A stretch of 40,145 nt of DNA from Mesorhizobium sp. (GTDB taxonomy: Bacteria > Pseudomonadota > Alphaproteobacteria > Rhizobiales > Rhizobiaceae), in the NCBI GenBank assembly GCA_022833215.1, contig JAIPUZ010000012.1:1-40145 (forward strand), written 5' to 3'. Below, piece by piece: positions 25,963 through 34,099 of the stretch; the first letter of the stretch is position 1; the number at the start of each line of letters is the position of its first letter. The notes beneath the pieces are model-generated. The model was not told where the DNA came from. It did no database searches and saw nothing but the letters and a program-made list of their open reading frames with translations. Position numbers and translations under genes: made by a program.

Positions 25963-27176
25963 GCATCACCAGCGTCCTCCAGGCATTGACACGAACGCCC
26001 TCCCACCCTTCCCCGGAACGGCAGGGAAGGCAGGAGAGCGGCGCCGATTTCAGCGACATCCTCGATGAGAAAAGCGACGGGCAGACGGAAGCCGGGCTCG
26101 CTGCCGGTGGCAAAGACGCCTTTCATATACGCCCCATCCGTCAACCCGGAAGCATGATTGCACGGATCAGGCTGGATGAAGGAGGCGTAAAGCGGATCGA
26201 AGGCGAAGCGCAACCGCATCGCATCGCCATGCAGCCGCTTTTGGAGGAAGGCACGCCGTCGCCGTTGAATCTCCCGCCGACCGCTGCGGCTTCGACCGGA
26301 GAACAGGAAGACGCCTCATTGCCGGAAGGGCACGGTATCCAGCATGGTCCCGCCAGCATGATCTTCCCGTCATCGGCAAGAGCTGCTGAATCCGCTGCTT
26401 TGGGTGTGGCGAAAACCGATTCACTCACCGCTGGCACAGCCGGGCGGCAAGCGAATACAGACGCCGGTCCGGATCGATCGGCCGGTGTCGAGACATCTTC
26501 GGACCCGGAAGCTCCGGCAAAAGCGGCGTCCATCACGGAAATCGCAGAGCCGTCTTTCCCGCAGCCGCGCGCGCAACAGGGCCGGGATGAGCCGGCACCC
26601 CGCATTTCGGTGGTCGCAATGCAAAGCTTCGCCACGCCGGCCAATACCAGCCTCGACCTGACCGTTTCCGGTGTGGTGGACGCGCTGGCTGGTGACGAAG
26701 GGCTGAAACGGGCCGCTGCCGCCGCTTCTTCGTACGGCGCGGGCCTGCACAGGATCGCCGGTCCGGCCCACAGCCTCAGGATCGAGCTGCATCCCGCGGA
26801 ACTCGGCATGATCAGTGCGCGTCTCCTTCTTGCCGGGGATCAACTTTCGGTTGAAATAAGACCCGACACTCAGGAGGGGTGGCAACGTCTTTCCTCCGAC
26901 AGCGAAACGATTGCCCGCGCCATGCGGGACCTGGGTTTCGAAATCTCCAGGGTCACGGTCCTGCCGCCTTCGGCCACGGCAACGCCTGCCTCCCGCACCG
27001 ATGCGGGGGCGCTCGCCGACCGCGACGGCTCAGCCTTCGATGCAAGTGGGCCGGGCCATGAAGGCGGCGCGCAGGGAGAACGACATGCATCCGGCAACAA
27101 CGCGCAGGAAAACAGGCAACTCCTCCGCTCATCGCAATCGGCTCCCGCGAATACTGGCGGCGGCCTTTATATCTAG
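25959..27176 (+). CDS. fliK: Hook-length control protein FliK (rhizobial MotD)
   Basis: The 405-residue protein starts at GTG 25959. The N-terminal ~270 residues are low in complexity and rich in Ala, Glu, Pro and Ser, as in a molecular ruler. The C-terminal Flg_hook domain is recognisable (SLRIELHPAELGMISARLLL, VEIRPDTQEGWQRLSSDSE, AMRDLGFEISRVTV). FliK measures the hook and triggers the FlhB specificity switch. In Sinorhizobium the gene was first called motD. Its last 92 bases overlap the lytic transglycosylase gene in another frame. Confidence 0.92.
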   Translation: MSITSVLQALTRTPSHPSPERQGRQESGADFSDILDEKSDGQTEAGLAAGGKDAFHIRPIRQPGSMIARIRLDEGGVKRIEGEAQPHRIAMQPLLEEGTPSPLNLPPTAAASTGEQEDASLPEGHGIQHGPASMIFPSSARAAESAALGVAKTDSLTAGTAGRQANTDAGPDRSAGVETSSDPEAPAKAASITEIAEPSFPQPRAQQGRDEPAPRISVVAMQSFATPANTSLDLTVSGVVDALAGDEGLKRAAAAASSYGAGLHRIAGPAHSLRIELHPAELGMISARLLLAGDQLSVEIRPDTQEGWQRLSSDSETIARAMRDLGFEISRVTVLPPSATATPASRTDAGALADRDGSAFDASGPGHEGGAQGERHASGNNAQENRQLLRSSQSAPANTGGGLYI

Positions 27177-27696
27177 CCTGCTGGCAAGCTCCGCCTCTGC
27201 CTCGACGAACGCCTGTGAACGGGAGATTCTGCGGGCTGCGGAGCGTTACCAGATCCCGGCCGGCATCCTCTATGCGGTTGGGCTGACGGAGACGGGAAGG
27301 AAAGGCAGTCTGCAACCCAACGCATTGAATATAGAAGGGAAAGCGATCTTTCCCAAAAACCGCTCCGAGGCTCTGACCGCCTTCCACGATGCAAGGCGGC
27401 AGGGTCGCAAACTGATCGATCTCGGCTGCATGCAGGTGAATTACCACTATCACTCCGCGAACTTCCGCAACGTGGAGGACATGCTCGATCCGCGCCGCAA
27501 CGTCGACTATGCCGCGCGGTTTCTGGCGAGCCTCCATGCCCGTCACTCGACATGGTCCATGGCGGTGGCGCGCTACCATGCCGGTCCCGACAACGACCCC
27601 GCCCAGAAAGCGTATGTGTGCCGCGTCATCGCCAACATGGTGGCGGTCGGTTTCGGCAAATGGACGGACAAGGCCCGCTCTTTCTGCCGGCCGTGA
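27085..27696 (+). CDS. SltF-like flagellar lytic transglycosylase
   Basis: The 203-residue exported muramidase-like protein has a signal peptide ending near residue 40 (LASSASA-ST). The transglycosylase core has catalytic Glu in YAVGLTETGRKG, then DLGCMQVNYHYH, NVDYAARFLASL and VARYHAGPDND. Alphaproteobacterial FlgJ lacks the muramidase domain, and a separate enzyme (SltF in Rhodobacter) opens peptidoglycan for the rod, so this gene probably does that job. Start ATG 27085 has AGGGAG 6 bases upstream and overlaps fliK by 92 bases. No later start preserves the signal peptide. Confidence 0.88.
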   Translation: MHPATTRRKTGNSSAHRNRLPRILAAAFISSLLASSASASTNACEREILRAAERYQIPAGILYAVGLTETGRKGSLQPNALNIEGKAIFPKNRSEALTAFHDARRQGRKLIDLGCMQVNYHYHSANFRNVEDMLDPRRNVDYAARFLASLHARHSTWSMAVARYHAGPDNDPAQKAYVCRVIANMVAVGFGKWTDKARSFCRP

Positions 27697-27703
27697 GTTG
27701 TAT

Positions 27704-27733
27704 CCTTGTTCGCCGCCTCAGCGGAGAACAAGG
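27704..27733 (+). other. Stem-loop downstream of the transglycosylase gene
   Basis: CCTTGTTC (27704-27711) and GAACAAGG (27726-27733) are perfect complements, with further CCGC/GCGG pairing inside. It is followed by A-rich, not T-rich, sequence, so a standard intrinsic terminator on this strand is not supported. It may protect the mRNA 3' end of the fliF operon. Confidence 0.5.
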
Positions 27734-27840
27734 AAAAACCGTATAAGAATCCGTACAAGCAGATACAACCCCTGCGTTTATTTCCTCCCCCAAATTCATG
27801 GTCGCAAAAATTGAAGGTTGGTCAGGATTCCGGCTGGCCG

Positions 27841-27848
27841 TTAACCAT
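27841..27848 (+). promoter_or_regulatory. CtrA-like half-site upstream of ftcR
   Basis: TTAACCAT followed by a T-run lies 38 bases upstream of the ftcR start. The first TTAA half of a full CtrA box is missing (CCGG at the expected position). This is weaker evidence than at the flagellin genes. Confidence 0.3.
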
Positions 27849-27885
27849 TTTTTTGGGGTTATCGAAATGATTCGGAGGCGGGCCG

Positions 27886-28554
27886 ATGATCGTGGTCGTA
27901 GACGAACGCGAACTCGTAACTGCGGGTTTCAACTCACTTTTCGATCGTGAAGGGGTGGCCTGCACAGGGTTTGCGCCCGGTGAGTTCGACGAGTGGGTCT
28001 CCAGCGCGGCCGAAGACGACTTGCGCTCGGTCAGCGCCTTCCTGATCGGCGACTGCCGCGACGGCAGCGTTTCTCCCCGCCACATAAGAGGCCGCACCGG
28101 AGCGCCGGTGATCGCGCTCAGCGAACAGAACTCTCTGGAAAACACGCTGAAGCTGTTCGAAAGCGGTGTCGACGACGTGGTGCGCAAGCCGGTCCACATC
28201 CGCGAGATCCTGGCCCGCATATCCGCCATCCGCCGCCGCGCCGAGACCGAGCCGGACTGTACCGAAGTCGGCCGCATGCGCATCTTCATGGACGGCCGCG
28301 ACCCGGAAATCGACGGCATGCCGCTGCCGCTGCCGCGCCGTGAGCGCCGCATTCTGGAATTCCTTGCCGCCAACCGGGGCCGGCGCGTCACCAAGACCCA
28401 GGTCTTCAACGCGATCTACGGCATCTTCGACGACGAGGTCGAGGAGAACGTGGTGGAAAGCCACATTTCCAAGCTGCGCAAGAAGCTGCGCGAGCGGCTG
28501 GGGCACGACCCGATCGAGTCGAAGCGGTTCCTCGGCTACCGGCTCGTGCTGTGA
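27886..28554 (+). CDS. ftcR: Flagellar transcriptional regulator FtcR/Rem
   Basis: The 222-residue OmpR-type protein has a receiver-like domain (1-115) and a winged-helix DNA-binding domain (125-222: [44 protein letters not shown]). It matches FtcR of Brucella and Rem of Sinorhizobium, orphan activators of flagellar genes downstream of VisNR. The acidic pocket is degenerate: Asp6-Glu7, a possible Asp56 in LIGDCRDG, Ser79 in place of the usual Thr, and Lys101. No sensor kinase lies nearby, so phosphorylation-independent action is plausible. The gene stands alone, between a stem-loop and the flgE operon. Confidence 0.93.
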   Translation: MIVVVDERELVTAGFNSLFDREGVACTGFAPGEFDEWVSSAAEDDLRSVSAFLIGDCRDGSVSPRHIRGRTGAPVIALSEQNSLENTLKLFESGVDDVVRKPVHIREILARISAIRRRAETEPDCTEVGRMRIFMDGRDPEIDGMPLPLPRRERRILEFLAANRGRRVTKTQVFNAIYGIFDDEVEENVVESHISKLRKKLRERLGHDPIESKRFLGYRLVL

Positions 28555-28559
28555 CGGCT

Positions 28560-28582
28560 TCAGGCAGTCGCCCACTGCCTGA
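28560..28582 (+). terminator. Stem-loop after ftcR, possible terminator
   Basis: TCAGGCAGT (28560-28568) and ACTGCCTGA (28574-28582) form a perfect 9-base stem with loop CGCCC, starting 6 bases after the ftcR stop. There is no T-run, so it may be an attenuated or factor-dependent terminator. Confidence 0.5.
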
Positions 28583-28592
28583 CATCACCAGC

Positions 28593-28620
28593 TTCGCGCA
28601 AGACAGACGGCCTATCCTGT
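28593..28620 (+). promoter_or_regulatory. Flagellar bipartite promoter element upstream of flgE
   Basis: The sequence is CGCGCAAG-N7-GCCTATCCT (core 28595-28618), 45 bases from the second half to the flgE ATG. This copy equals the consensus of the set. Confidence 0.65.
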
Positions 28621-28654
28621 TTCCCACACAAGGTGGACCTGAGGAGACGTCTCG

Positions 28655-29905
28655 ATGAGCCTCTACGGAATGATGCGGACCGGCGTTTCCGGCATGGCCG
28701 CCCAGTCGAGCCGGCTGGCGACGACGGCGGACAACATCGCCAATTCCGATACCACCGGCTACAAGCGCGCCTCGACCGAATTCTCGTCCATGGTCATGCC
28801 GAACACCGGCCGCAACTATACGTCGGGCGGCGTCACGACCACCGTGCTCAATTCGATAAGCCAGCAGGGCATCCACAAATACACCACCTCCGCGCTCGAC
28901 CTTGCCGTCGACGGCAACGGCTTCTTCGTCGTGCGGGGCGGCGATAATAAGGATTATCTGACGCGCGCCGGCGCGTTCGTCCCGGACGGCCAGGGCCGGC
29001 TGGTCAACGCCGCCGGCTTCCAGTTGATGGCCTATCCTTACGGCTTCACGCCTGCGGAGGGCAGTGCAGACTACAACAGCCTCGTGCCGGTCGCCGTTCC
29101 GCAAGGCGAGATACCTGCGCAGGCCAGCACACAGGGCGCTTTTCAGGGCGGTCTGCCGACCGGCTCGACCCCCGTGCCTCCGGCCAGCCTGCCATCGGCA
29201 AACGGCTTGACGGCGCAAGCCACGGTGAGTTCCTCACTGGTCGTCTATGACGCCCAGGGGACGCAGCGGATTCTGGATGTTCACTTCACCAATACCGGCC
29301 CGAACGCATGGGAAGTCACGGTTTTCGACAGGGCGGATGCTGCCCCCGGAGGCGGTTTCCCCTATGCGTCCGGTGCACTGGGAACGGCGAACGTGACCTT
29401 CGACCCGGTGACGGGCGCGATCGATCCCGCCGCCACCTCGCTGTCGCTGTCCCTGCCGAACGGGCAGGCAATCGATCTCGACTTTTCCCAGATGACGGAA
29501 ACGGGGACGCAGCCGACCATCGTGCAAAGCGCGGACGGATATGCCGGAAGCGCCATCGAGAAGGTCGAGATCAGCCGCGACGGCATCGTTTCCGCCATCT
29601 ACGGCAATGGAACGATTGAAAGACTCTTCTCCATCCCGCTGGCCGAAGTGCCGAGCCCGGACCGGCTCACGGTGCTGGCCGGCAACGTGTTCGCCGAAAG
29701 CAGCGACTCCGGCGCAGTGTCCATCGGCCTTGCCAACCAGAAAACGCGCGGCGCCATCGTGTCCGGCGCGCTGGAAAACTCCAACGTCGACATCGCCGAG
29801 GAACTGACCGAGATGATCGCCGCGCAGCGCAGCTATACGGCCAATTCCAAGGTGTTCCAGACCGGCTCGGAACTGATGGACGTCCTCGTCAACCTCAAGA
29901 GATAA
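28655..29905 (+). CDS. flgE: Flagellar hook protein FlgE
   Basis: The 416-residue hook subunit begins MSLYGMMRTGVSGMAAQSSR and carries the axial motif TTADNIANSDTTGYKRASTE. A FlaE-type central domain (SSLVVYDAQGTQRILDVHF) is present, and the C-terminus is SNVDIAEELTEMIAAQRSYT with NSKVFQTGSELMDVLVNLKR. It is first in an operon running to fliQ, with GAGGAG upstream of the ATG. Confidence 0.97.
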   Translation: MSLYGMMRTGVSGMAAQSSRLATTADNIANSDTTGYKRASTEFSSMVMPNTGRNYTSGGVTTTVLNSISQQGIHKYTTSALDLAVDGNGFFVVRGGDNKDYLTRAGAFVPDGQGRLVNAAGFQLMAYPYGFTPAEGSADYNSLVPVAVPQGEIPAQASTQGAFQGGLPTGSTPVPPASLPSANGLTAQATVSSSLVVYDAQGTQRILDVHFTNTGPNAWEVTVFDRADAAPGGGFPYASGALGTANVTFDPVTGAIDPAATSLSLSLPNGQAIDLDFSQMTETGTQPTIVQSADGYAGSAIEKVEISRDGIVSAIYGNGTIERLFSIPLAEVPSPDRLTVLAGNVFAESSDSGAVSIGLANQKTRGAIVSGALENSNVDIAEELTEMIAAQRSYTANSKVFQTGSELMDVLVNLKR

Positions 29906-29931
29906 GGCGGCGCCAGCCGTGAAAACCTAGC

Positions 29932-31368
29932 ATGTCGCTGTCATCCGCACTCAGCATCGCTCAATCGGCGCTTCTTTCGACGTCGCGCCAGACCAGCGTT
30001 GTCACGCGGAACGTTGCGGATGCCTCCAACACCGATTATTCGCGCCGCATCGCCCAGGTCGTCAGCACGGCACCCGGCGCGCGCATGGTCACCATCCAGC
30101 GCGTCGTCGACCAGCAGCTTTTCCGGCAGAACCTCTCCGCATTGTCCTCGTGGAGCGGGCAGGCAACGGTGGCAAGCGGGCTGGACCGGCTGCAGCTGGC
30201 CGTGAATGGCGTCGACAATGCAGGCTCCGCCTCCACCGCCATCGGAAAGCTGCACAACGCGCTTCAGCTCTACGCCACCACGCCGTCCAACCCGAATGTC
30301 GGCGCGACGGTGGTCGATGCGGCCAGGCAGGTGGTGCGCTCCCTGAACAGCGGCACGCAGGCGATCCAGTCCTTCCGCGCCGATGTCGACAGCCAGATTG
30401 CAGCCGCCGCTTCCGATCTCAATTACCTGCTTGCGCAGTTTGAGGACGTCAACAAGGCAATCGTTTCCGGCACGCGAACCGGCACCGACGTATCCGATGC
30501 GCTGGACAAGCGCGACGCGCTTCTGAAGAAGATTTCCGAGCATGTGCCGGTGACTGCGCACATGCGCTCGGACCACGATATGGTGATCACCACCACCGGC
30601 GGCATCACCATGTTCGAGACGGTTGCGCGGCCGGTCAGTTTCTCGCCGTCGCCCGCCTATTCGCCGGGCATGGCCGGTGCGGCGCTCTATATCGACAACG
30701 TCCCGTTCTCCGCCGGCAGCGGCGAGGCTTCCGGAAAGATCGCCGGGCTGTTGCAGCTGCGCGACGGCACGACCGTCACCATGCAGGCGCAGCTCGATGA
30801 AATCGCCCGCGGGCTTATAAGCGCCTTTGCCGAGACCGCGCCACCGCTGCCCGATGCGGCTGGACTGTTCACATGGTCGGGCGCGCCCAACGTGCCCACG
30901 ACGCTGGTGAACGGTCTTGCCGGACAGATTTCCGTCAACGCCGCTTTCGATCCCGATCAGGGCGGCGATGTCAGCCTGTTGCGCGACGGTGGCGCCAACG
31001 GGGCCGGCTATGTGGCCAATACGGCCGGGACCGCATCCTTTGCCGACCGTCTGATTGCATTCGGCGACAGGCTCGACCAGCCGATGAGCTTCAGCCCGGC
31101 AACCGGCATCACGGCATCTTCCAGCGTCACGGCCTATTCCGCCAATGCAATTGGCTGGCTGGAAAATGCGCGCCAGCAGACGACGACGCAGGCCGACACC
31201 AAAGAAGCGCTGGCGGCACGCACCGCCGAGGCCCTGTCCAACGCAACCGGCGTCAACATCGACATGGAAATGTCGCTGATGCTCGATCTGGAACACACCT
31301 ACCAGGCATCCGCCCGCCTGCTCACCACGGTGGACGAGATGCTCAAAACCCTGCTGAACGCGGTCTAG
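29932..31368 (+). CDS. flgK: Hook-filament junction protein FlgK
   Basis: The 478-residue HAP1 protein has an N-terminal axial motif (TSVVTRNVADASNTDYSRR) and a C-terminal D0 region (NIDMEMSLMLDLEHTYQASA, LLTTVDEMLKTLLNAV). The central region is shorter than in E. coli (547 residues), as is usual in rhizobia. FlgK joins hook to FlgL and filament. It follows flgE by 26 bases and flgL starts 2 bases after it. Confidence 0.95.
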   Translation: MSLSSALSIAQSALLSTSRQTSVVTRNVADASNTDYSRRIAQVVSTAPGARMVTIQRVVDQQLFRQNLSALSSWSGQATVASGLDRLQLAVNGVDNAGSASTAIGKLHNALQLYATTPSNPNVGATVVDAARQVVRSLNSGTQAIQSFRADVDSQIAAAASDLNYLLAQFEDVNKAIVSGTRTGTDVSDALDKRDALLKKISEHVPVTAHMRSDHDMVITTTGGITMFETVARPVSFSPSPAYSPGMAGAALYIDNVPFSAGSGEASGKIAGLLQLRDGTTVTMQAQLDEIARGLISAFAETAPPLPDAAGLFTWSGAPNVPTTLVNGLAGQISVNAAFDPDQGGDVSLLRDGGANGAGYVANTAGTASFADRLIAFGDRLDQPMSFSPATGITASSSVTAYSANAIGWLENARQQTTTQADTKEALAARTAEALSNATGVNIDMEMSLMLDLEHTYQASARLLTTVDEMLKTLLNAV

Positions 31369-31370
31369 CC

Positions 31371-32417
31371 ATGAAAGCGGTCTCCGTCTCCTCCGCCGCC
31401 ATTTCAAATGCGATGCGCTATTCGCAGACGCGCATGCAGGTCGATCTGGTCAAGGCCCAGAAAGAGCTGGATTCGGGCAAGGTGGCGGACACCGGGCTCG
31501 CGCTGGGGGCCAGAAGCGCGCAGGCGGTGAATTTCCAGCGCGATCTCGACCGGCTGAACGCTATCGTCGATTCGAACGCACTGGTGGCCGCTCGCCTCAA
31601 ATCGACGCAGGATTCGCTCGGCCAGATCGTGTCGGCAACACAATCTCTGGTGAATGCGCTGACGGTTGCCGTCGCCGGCGACGCACCCGACAGCGTCACC
31701 GCCAAAAGCGGCAGCACCGCGCTGCAATCGCTGGCCACGGTTCTCAACGCGAGCATGAACGGCGAGTATCTGTTTGCCGGCACCAATACGGATGTGCGCC
31801 CGCTCGACGACTATATGTCGCCGTCCTCGCCAGCAAAGGCAGCCTTCGACGCGGCCTTCCTGTCGCATTTCGGCTTCGCCAAGGACGATCCGGCCGCAGC
31901 CGGCATCACAGCGGCCGACATCGGGACCTTCATGAGCGCTGTGGTCGAGCCGCAGTTCCTGGGCGCCGGCTGGGAGGCCAACTGGTCGAACGCGACCGAC
32001 CAGACCATCGTCAGCCGCATCGCCCTCAACGAAACGACCCAAACCTCCGTCAGCGCCAACAACGAAGGGCTGCGCAAGGTGGCCATGGCCGCAACGCTGG
32101 CCTTCGAGGCGTTTTCGGGCAACCTGTCCGAAGAAGCCAGAAAGGCTGTCGCGCAGCGGGCGCAGGCTCTGGCCGGCGAAGCGGTCGCCGACCTCGGACA
32201 ACTCCAGTCGCAGACCGGCATCATCCAGAACCGCGTTTCGGATGCCAGCACGCGCATCAACACCCAGATCGACCTGTTCGAGAAGCACATCCTCGATCTC
32301 GAGGGCGTCGATCCCTATGAAGCGGCCAACCGCGTCAACGACCTGATGAGCCATATCCAGACTTCCTTTGCGCTGACGGCGCGCATCCAGCAGCTCAGCC
32401 TGCTGAATTATCTGTGA
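31371..32417 (+). CDS. flgL: Hook-filament junction protein FlgL
   Basis: The 348-residue HAP3 protein is flagellin-related. It begins with a short D0 ([20 protein letters not shown]), contains the [19 protein letters not shown] segment typical of FlgL, and ends in a helical C-terminus ([20 protein letters not shown]). FlgL connects FlgK to the filament. ATG 31371 is used; the frame stays open upstream inside flgK but without homology. Confidence 0.94.
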   Translation: MKAVSVSSAAISNAMRYSQTRMQVDLVKAQKELDSGKVADTGLALGARSAQAVNFQRDLDRLNAIVDSNALVAARLKSTQDSLGQIVSATQSLVNALTVAVAGDAPDSVTAKSGSTALQSLATVLNASMNGEYLFAGTNTDVRPLDDYMSPSSPAKAAFDAAFLSHFGFAKDDPAAAGITAADIGTFMSAVVEPQFLGAGWEANWSNATDQTIVSRIALNETTQTSVSANNEGLRKVAMAATLAFEAFSGNLSEEARKAVAQRAQALAGEAVADLGQLQSQTGIIQNRVSDASTRINTQIDLFEKHILDLEGVDPYEAANRVNDLMSHIQTSFALTARIQQLSLLNYL

Positions 32418-32437
32418 CCTGACGGGGCGGATTCGCG

Positions 32438-32785
32438 ATGTATCAATTCTCCTACGCCGACATCCAGACAGACTCGGTCGCCGAGGCCAGAGATCGCGAG
32501 CGCCAGTTGCTGAGCCGCTCCATAGACATGTTGATGGCGGCGTCGGCTACCGGGCCGGACTCGCGCGAGGCGGTGGAAGCGCTGCATTTCACCATGCGCG
32601 TATGGACCGCGCTTCTGGACGACCTCGGCTCCAGCGACAATGTGCTGCCGAAGGAGCTGCGCGCCAACCTGATCTCCATCGGCCTGTGGGTGCTGCGCGA
32701 GGCGGAGGACATCCGTCAGGCCCGCACCCGCGACTTTCAGGGCATCATCGAGATTTCGCAGATCATCAGGGATGGCATCCAATGA
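32438..32785 (+). CDS. flaF: Flagellin synthesis regulator FlaF
   Basis: The 115-residue soluble helical protein of the FlaF family begins [20 protein letters not shown] and contains [20 protein letters not shown]. In alphaproteobacteria FlaF acts with FlbT on flagellin production and secretion, FlaF favouring it. The gene overlaps flbT by 4 bases. Confidence 0.95.
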   Translation: MYQFSYADIQTDSVAEARDRERQLLSRSIDMLMAASATGPDSREAVEALHFTMRVWTALLDDLGSSDNVLPKELRANLISIGLWVLREAEDIRQARTRDFQGIIEISQIIRDGIQ

Positions 32786-33225
32786 AGAGCACGCTCAAGC
32801 TTTCCCTGAAGGCGAACGAGAAGATCTACATCAACGGCGCCGTGATCCGGCCCGACCGCAAGGTGACCATCGAACTGATGAACGACGTTCAGTTCCTGCT
32901 GGAAAACCATGTGCTCCAGCCCGAAGATGCCAGCACGCCGCTGCGACAGCTCTATTTCATCCTGCAAGTGATGCTGATGAACCCGCAAGGCGCACCGGAT
33001 GCGCGCGAGATGTTCCGCAAGTCCCTGCCGCTGATGCTGGCGAGCTTCACGGACGAGCGGATTCTGGCCAGCCTGAAGCAGGTGGATCGCATGGTGGGAG
33101 AAAGCGACGTGTACGGCGCGCTGAAGGCCATCCGCGCGCTCTATCCGGTCGAGCACGCAGCACTGCAGGCAGGCCACGAGCCCGAACAGCGGGAATATGA
33201 AGCGATTGCGGTGGGAGCGCGCTGA
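32782..33225 (+). CDS. flbT: Flagellin post-transcriptional regulator FlbT
   Basis: The 147-residue protein of the FlbT family has [20 protein letters not shown], a [20 protein letters not shown] segment and a helical C-terminal half. In Caulobacter FlbT binds the 5' leader of a flagellin mRNA and promotes its decay. In some rhizobia it acts positively. A candidate target here is the leader hairpin at 18777-18797. It overlaps flaF. Confidence 0.95.
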   Translation: MKSTLKLSLKANEKIYINGAVIRPDRKVTIELMNDVQFLLENHVLQPEDASTPLRQLYFILQVMLMNPQGAPDAREMFRKSLPLMLASFTDERILASLKQVDRMVGESDVYGALKAIRALYPVEHAALQAGHEPEQREYEAIAVGAR

Positions 33226-33227
33226 TC

Positions 33228-33665
33228 ATGAACGTTGATACAACCACGGCCATTCCTGCCGGTGCCAATCAGGCATCTTCCGCCAGATCGAAGGCGATGG
33301 TGGACTACAATTCCTTCCTGCGGCTGCTGATCGCGCAGATGAAGAACCAGGACCCCACCCAGCCGATGGATTCCACCCAATATGTGGCGCAGCTTGCGAC
33401 CTTCTCGCAGGTCGAGCAGTCCATGCAGGCCAACACCAAGCTGGACCAGATCCTGCAGGCTTCCACCCTGTCGCAGGCGACGGGGCTGATCGGTCATCAC
33501 ATCAGCGCGCTCGACGGCAGCATTTCCGGCGTCGTGAAGGAGGTGCGCATCTTCTCCGACGGCATGGTGGCGGTCCTTGAAAGCGGCGAGCAGGTACTTG
33601 TCGGCCCCGGCGTCGCCATCACCGCGCCCTCCACGGGCGACACCGGCACGGAGAGCGCCGGCTAG
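33228..33665 (+). CDS. flgD: Hook-capping protein FlgD, short form
   Basis: The 145-residue scaffold caps the growing hook. The conserved N-terminal part is clear (YNSFLRLLIAQMKNQDPTQP, YVAQLATFSQVEQSMQANTK). The C-terminal Tudor/FnIII domains of the 231-residue E. coli protein are largely missing, which is common in this order. It lies 2 bases after flbT and 3 bases before fliQ. Confidence 0.94.
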   Translation: MNVDTTTAIPAGANQASSARSKAMVDYNSFLRLLIAQMKNQDPTQPMDSTQYVAQLATFSQVEQSMQANTKLDQILQASTLSQATGLIGHHISALDGSISGVVKEVRIFSDGMVAVLESGEQVLVGPGVAITAPSTGDTGTESAG

Positions 33666-33668
33666 ACC

Positions 33669-33935
33669 ATGAACGAGGCCGATGCGCTCGACATCATGCA
33701 ATATGCGGTGTGGACGGTGCTCGTCTCCGCTGCGCCCGTAGTTCTGGTCGCCATGGTCGTCGGCATCGGCATCGCGCTGGTGCAGGCGCTGACCCAGATT
33801 CAGGAAATCACCCTCACCTTCGTTCCCAAGATCGTCGCCATCATGCTGGTGGTGGCGCTGTCCGGCCCCTTCGTCGGCAGCCAGATCTCCGCCTTCGCCA
33901 ACGTCATCTTCGAACGCGTCGAGCACGGCTTCTAG
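33669..33935 (+). CDS. fliQ: Flagellar export gate protein FliQ
   Basis: The 88-residue protein has two membrane helices and the segment VGIGIALVQALTQIQEITLT followed by FVPKIVAIMLVVAL. FliQ packs around the FliP-FliR core of the export channel. It is the last flagellar gene of the flgE operon, and the next gene has a separate upstream region. Confidence 0.96.
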   Translation: MNEADALDIMQYAVWTVLVSAAPVVLVAMVVGIGIALVQALTQIQEITLTFVPKIVAIMLVVALSGPFVGSQISAFANVIFERVEHGF

Positions 33936-33964
33936 TCCAGCACGCCATCCCGCACCGGTCCACG

Positions 33965-34005
33965 CGCGCCGACACTTGACACGGCGGCGCGACGCACCCT
34001 TGTTA
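33965..34005 (+). promoter_or_regulatory. Possible sigma-70 promoter with overlapping inverted repeat, upstream of the MFS gene
   Basis: TTGACA (33976-33981) is followed 18 bases later by TTGTTA (34000-34005). The -35 hexamer lies in the loop of an inverted repeat CGCGCCG (33965-33971) / CGGCGCG (33985-33991), which could be an operator or a fliQ terminator. The -10 match is poor. Confidence 0.35.
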
Positions 34006-34099
34006 GGGACAAACTTCTCCGAAACGATTTGCGCCCAATATATTCAACCATGGGCAATCCCGATTGTGAAAAGGTCCGCCTGATGGCGGAGCGAAACGC

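Noticed and set aside
27704-27733. Stem-loop as an intrinsic terminator of the fliF operon
   Set aside because: The stem is perfect but is followed by A-rich, not T-rich, sequence on the transcribed strand.
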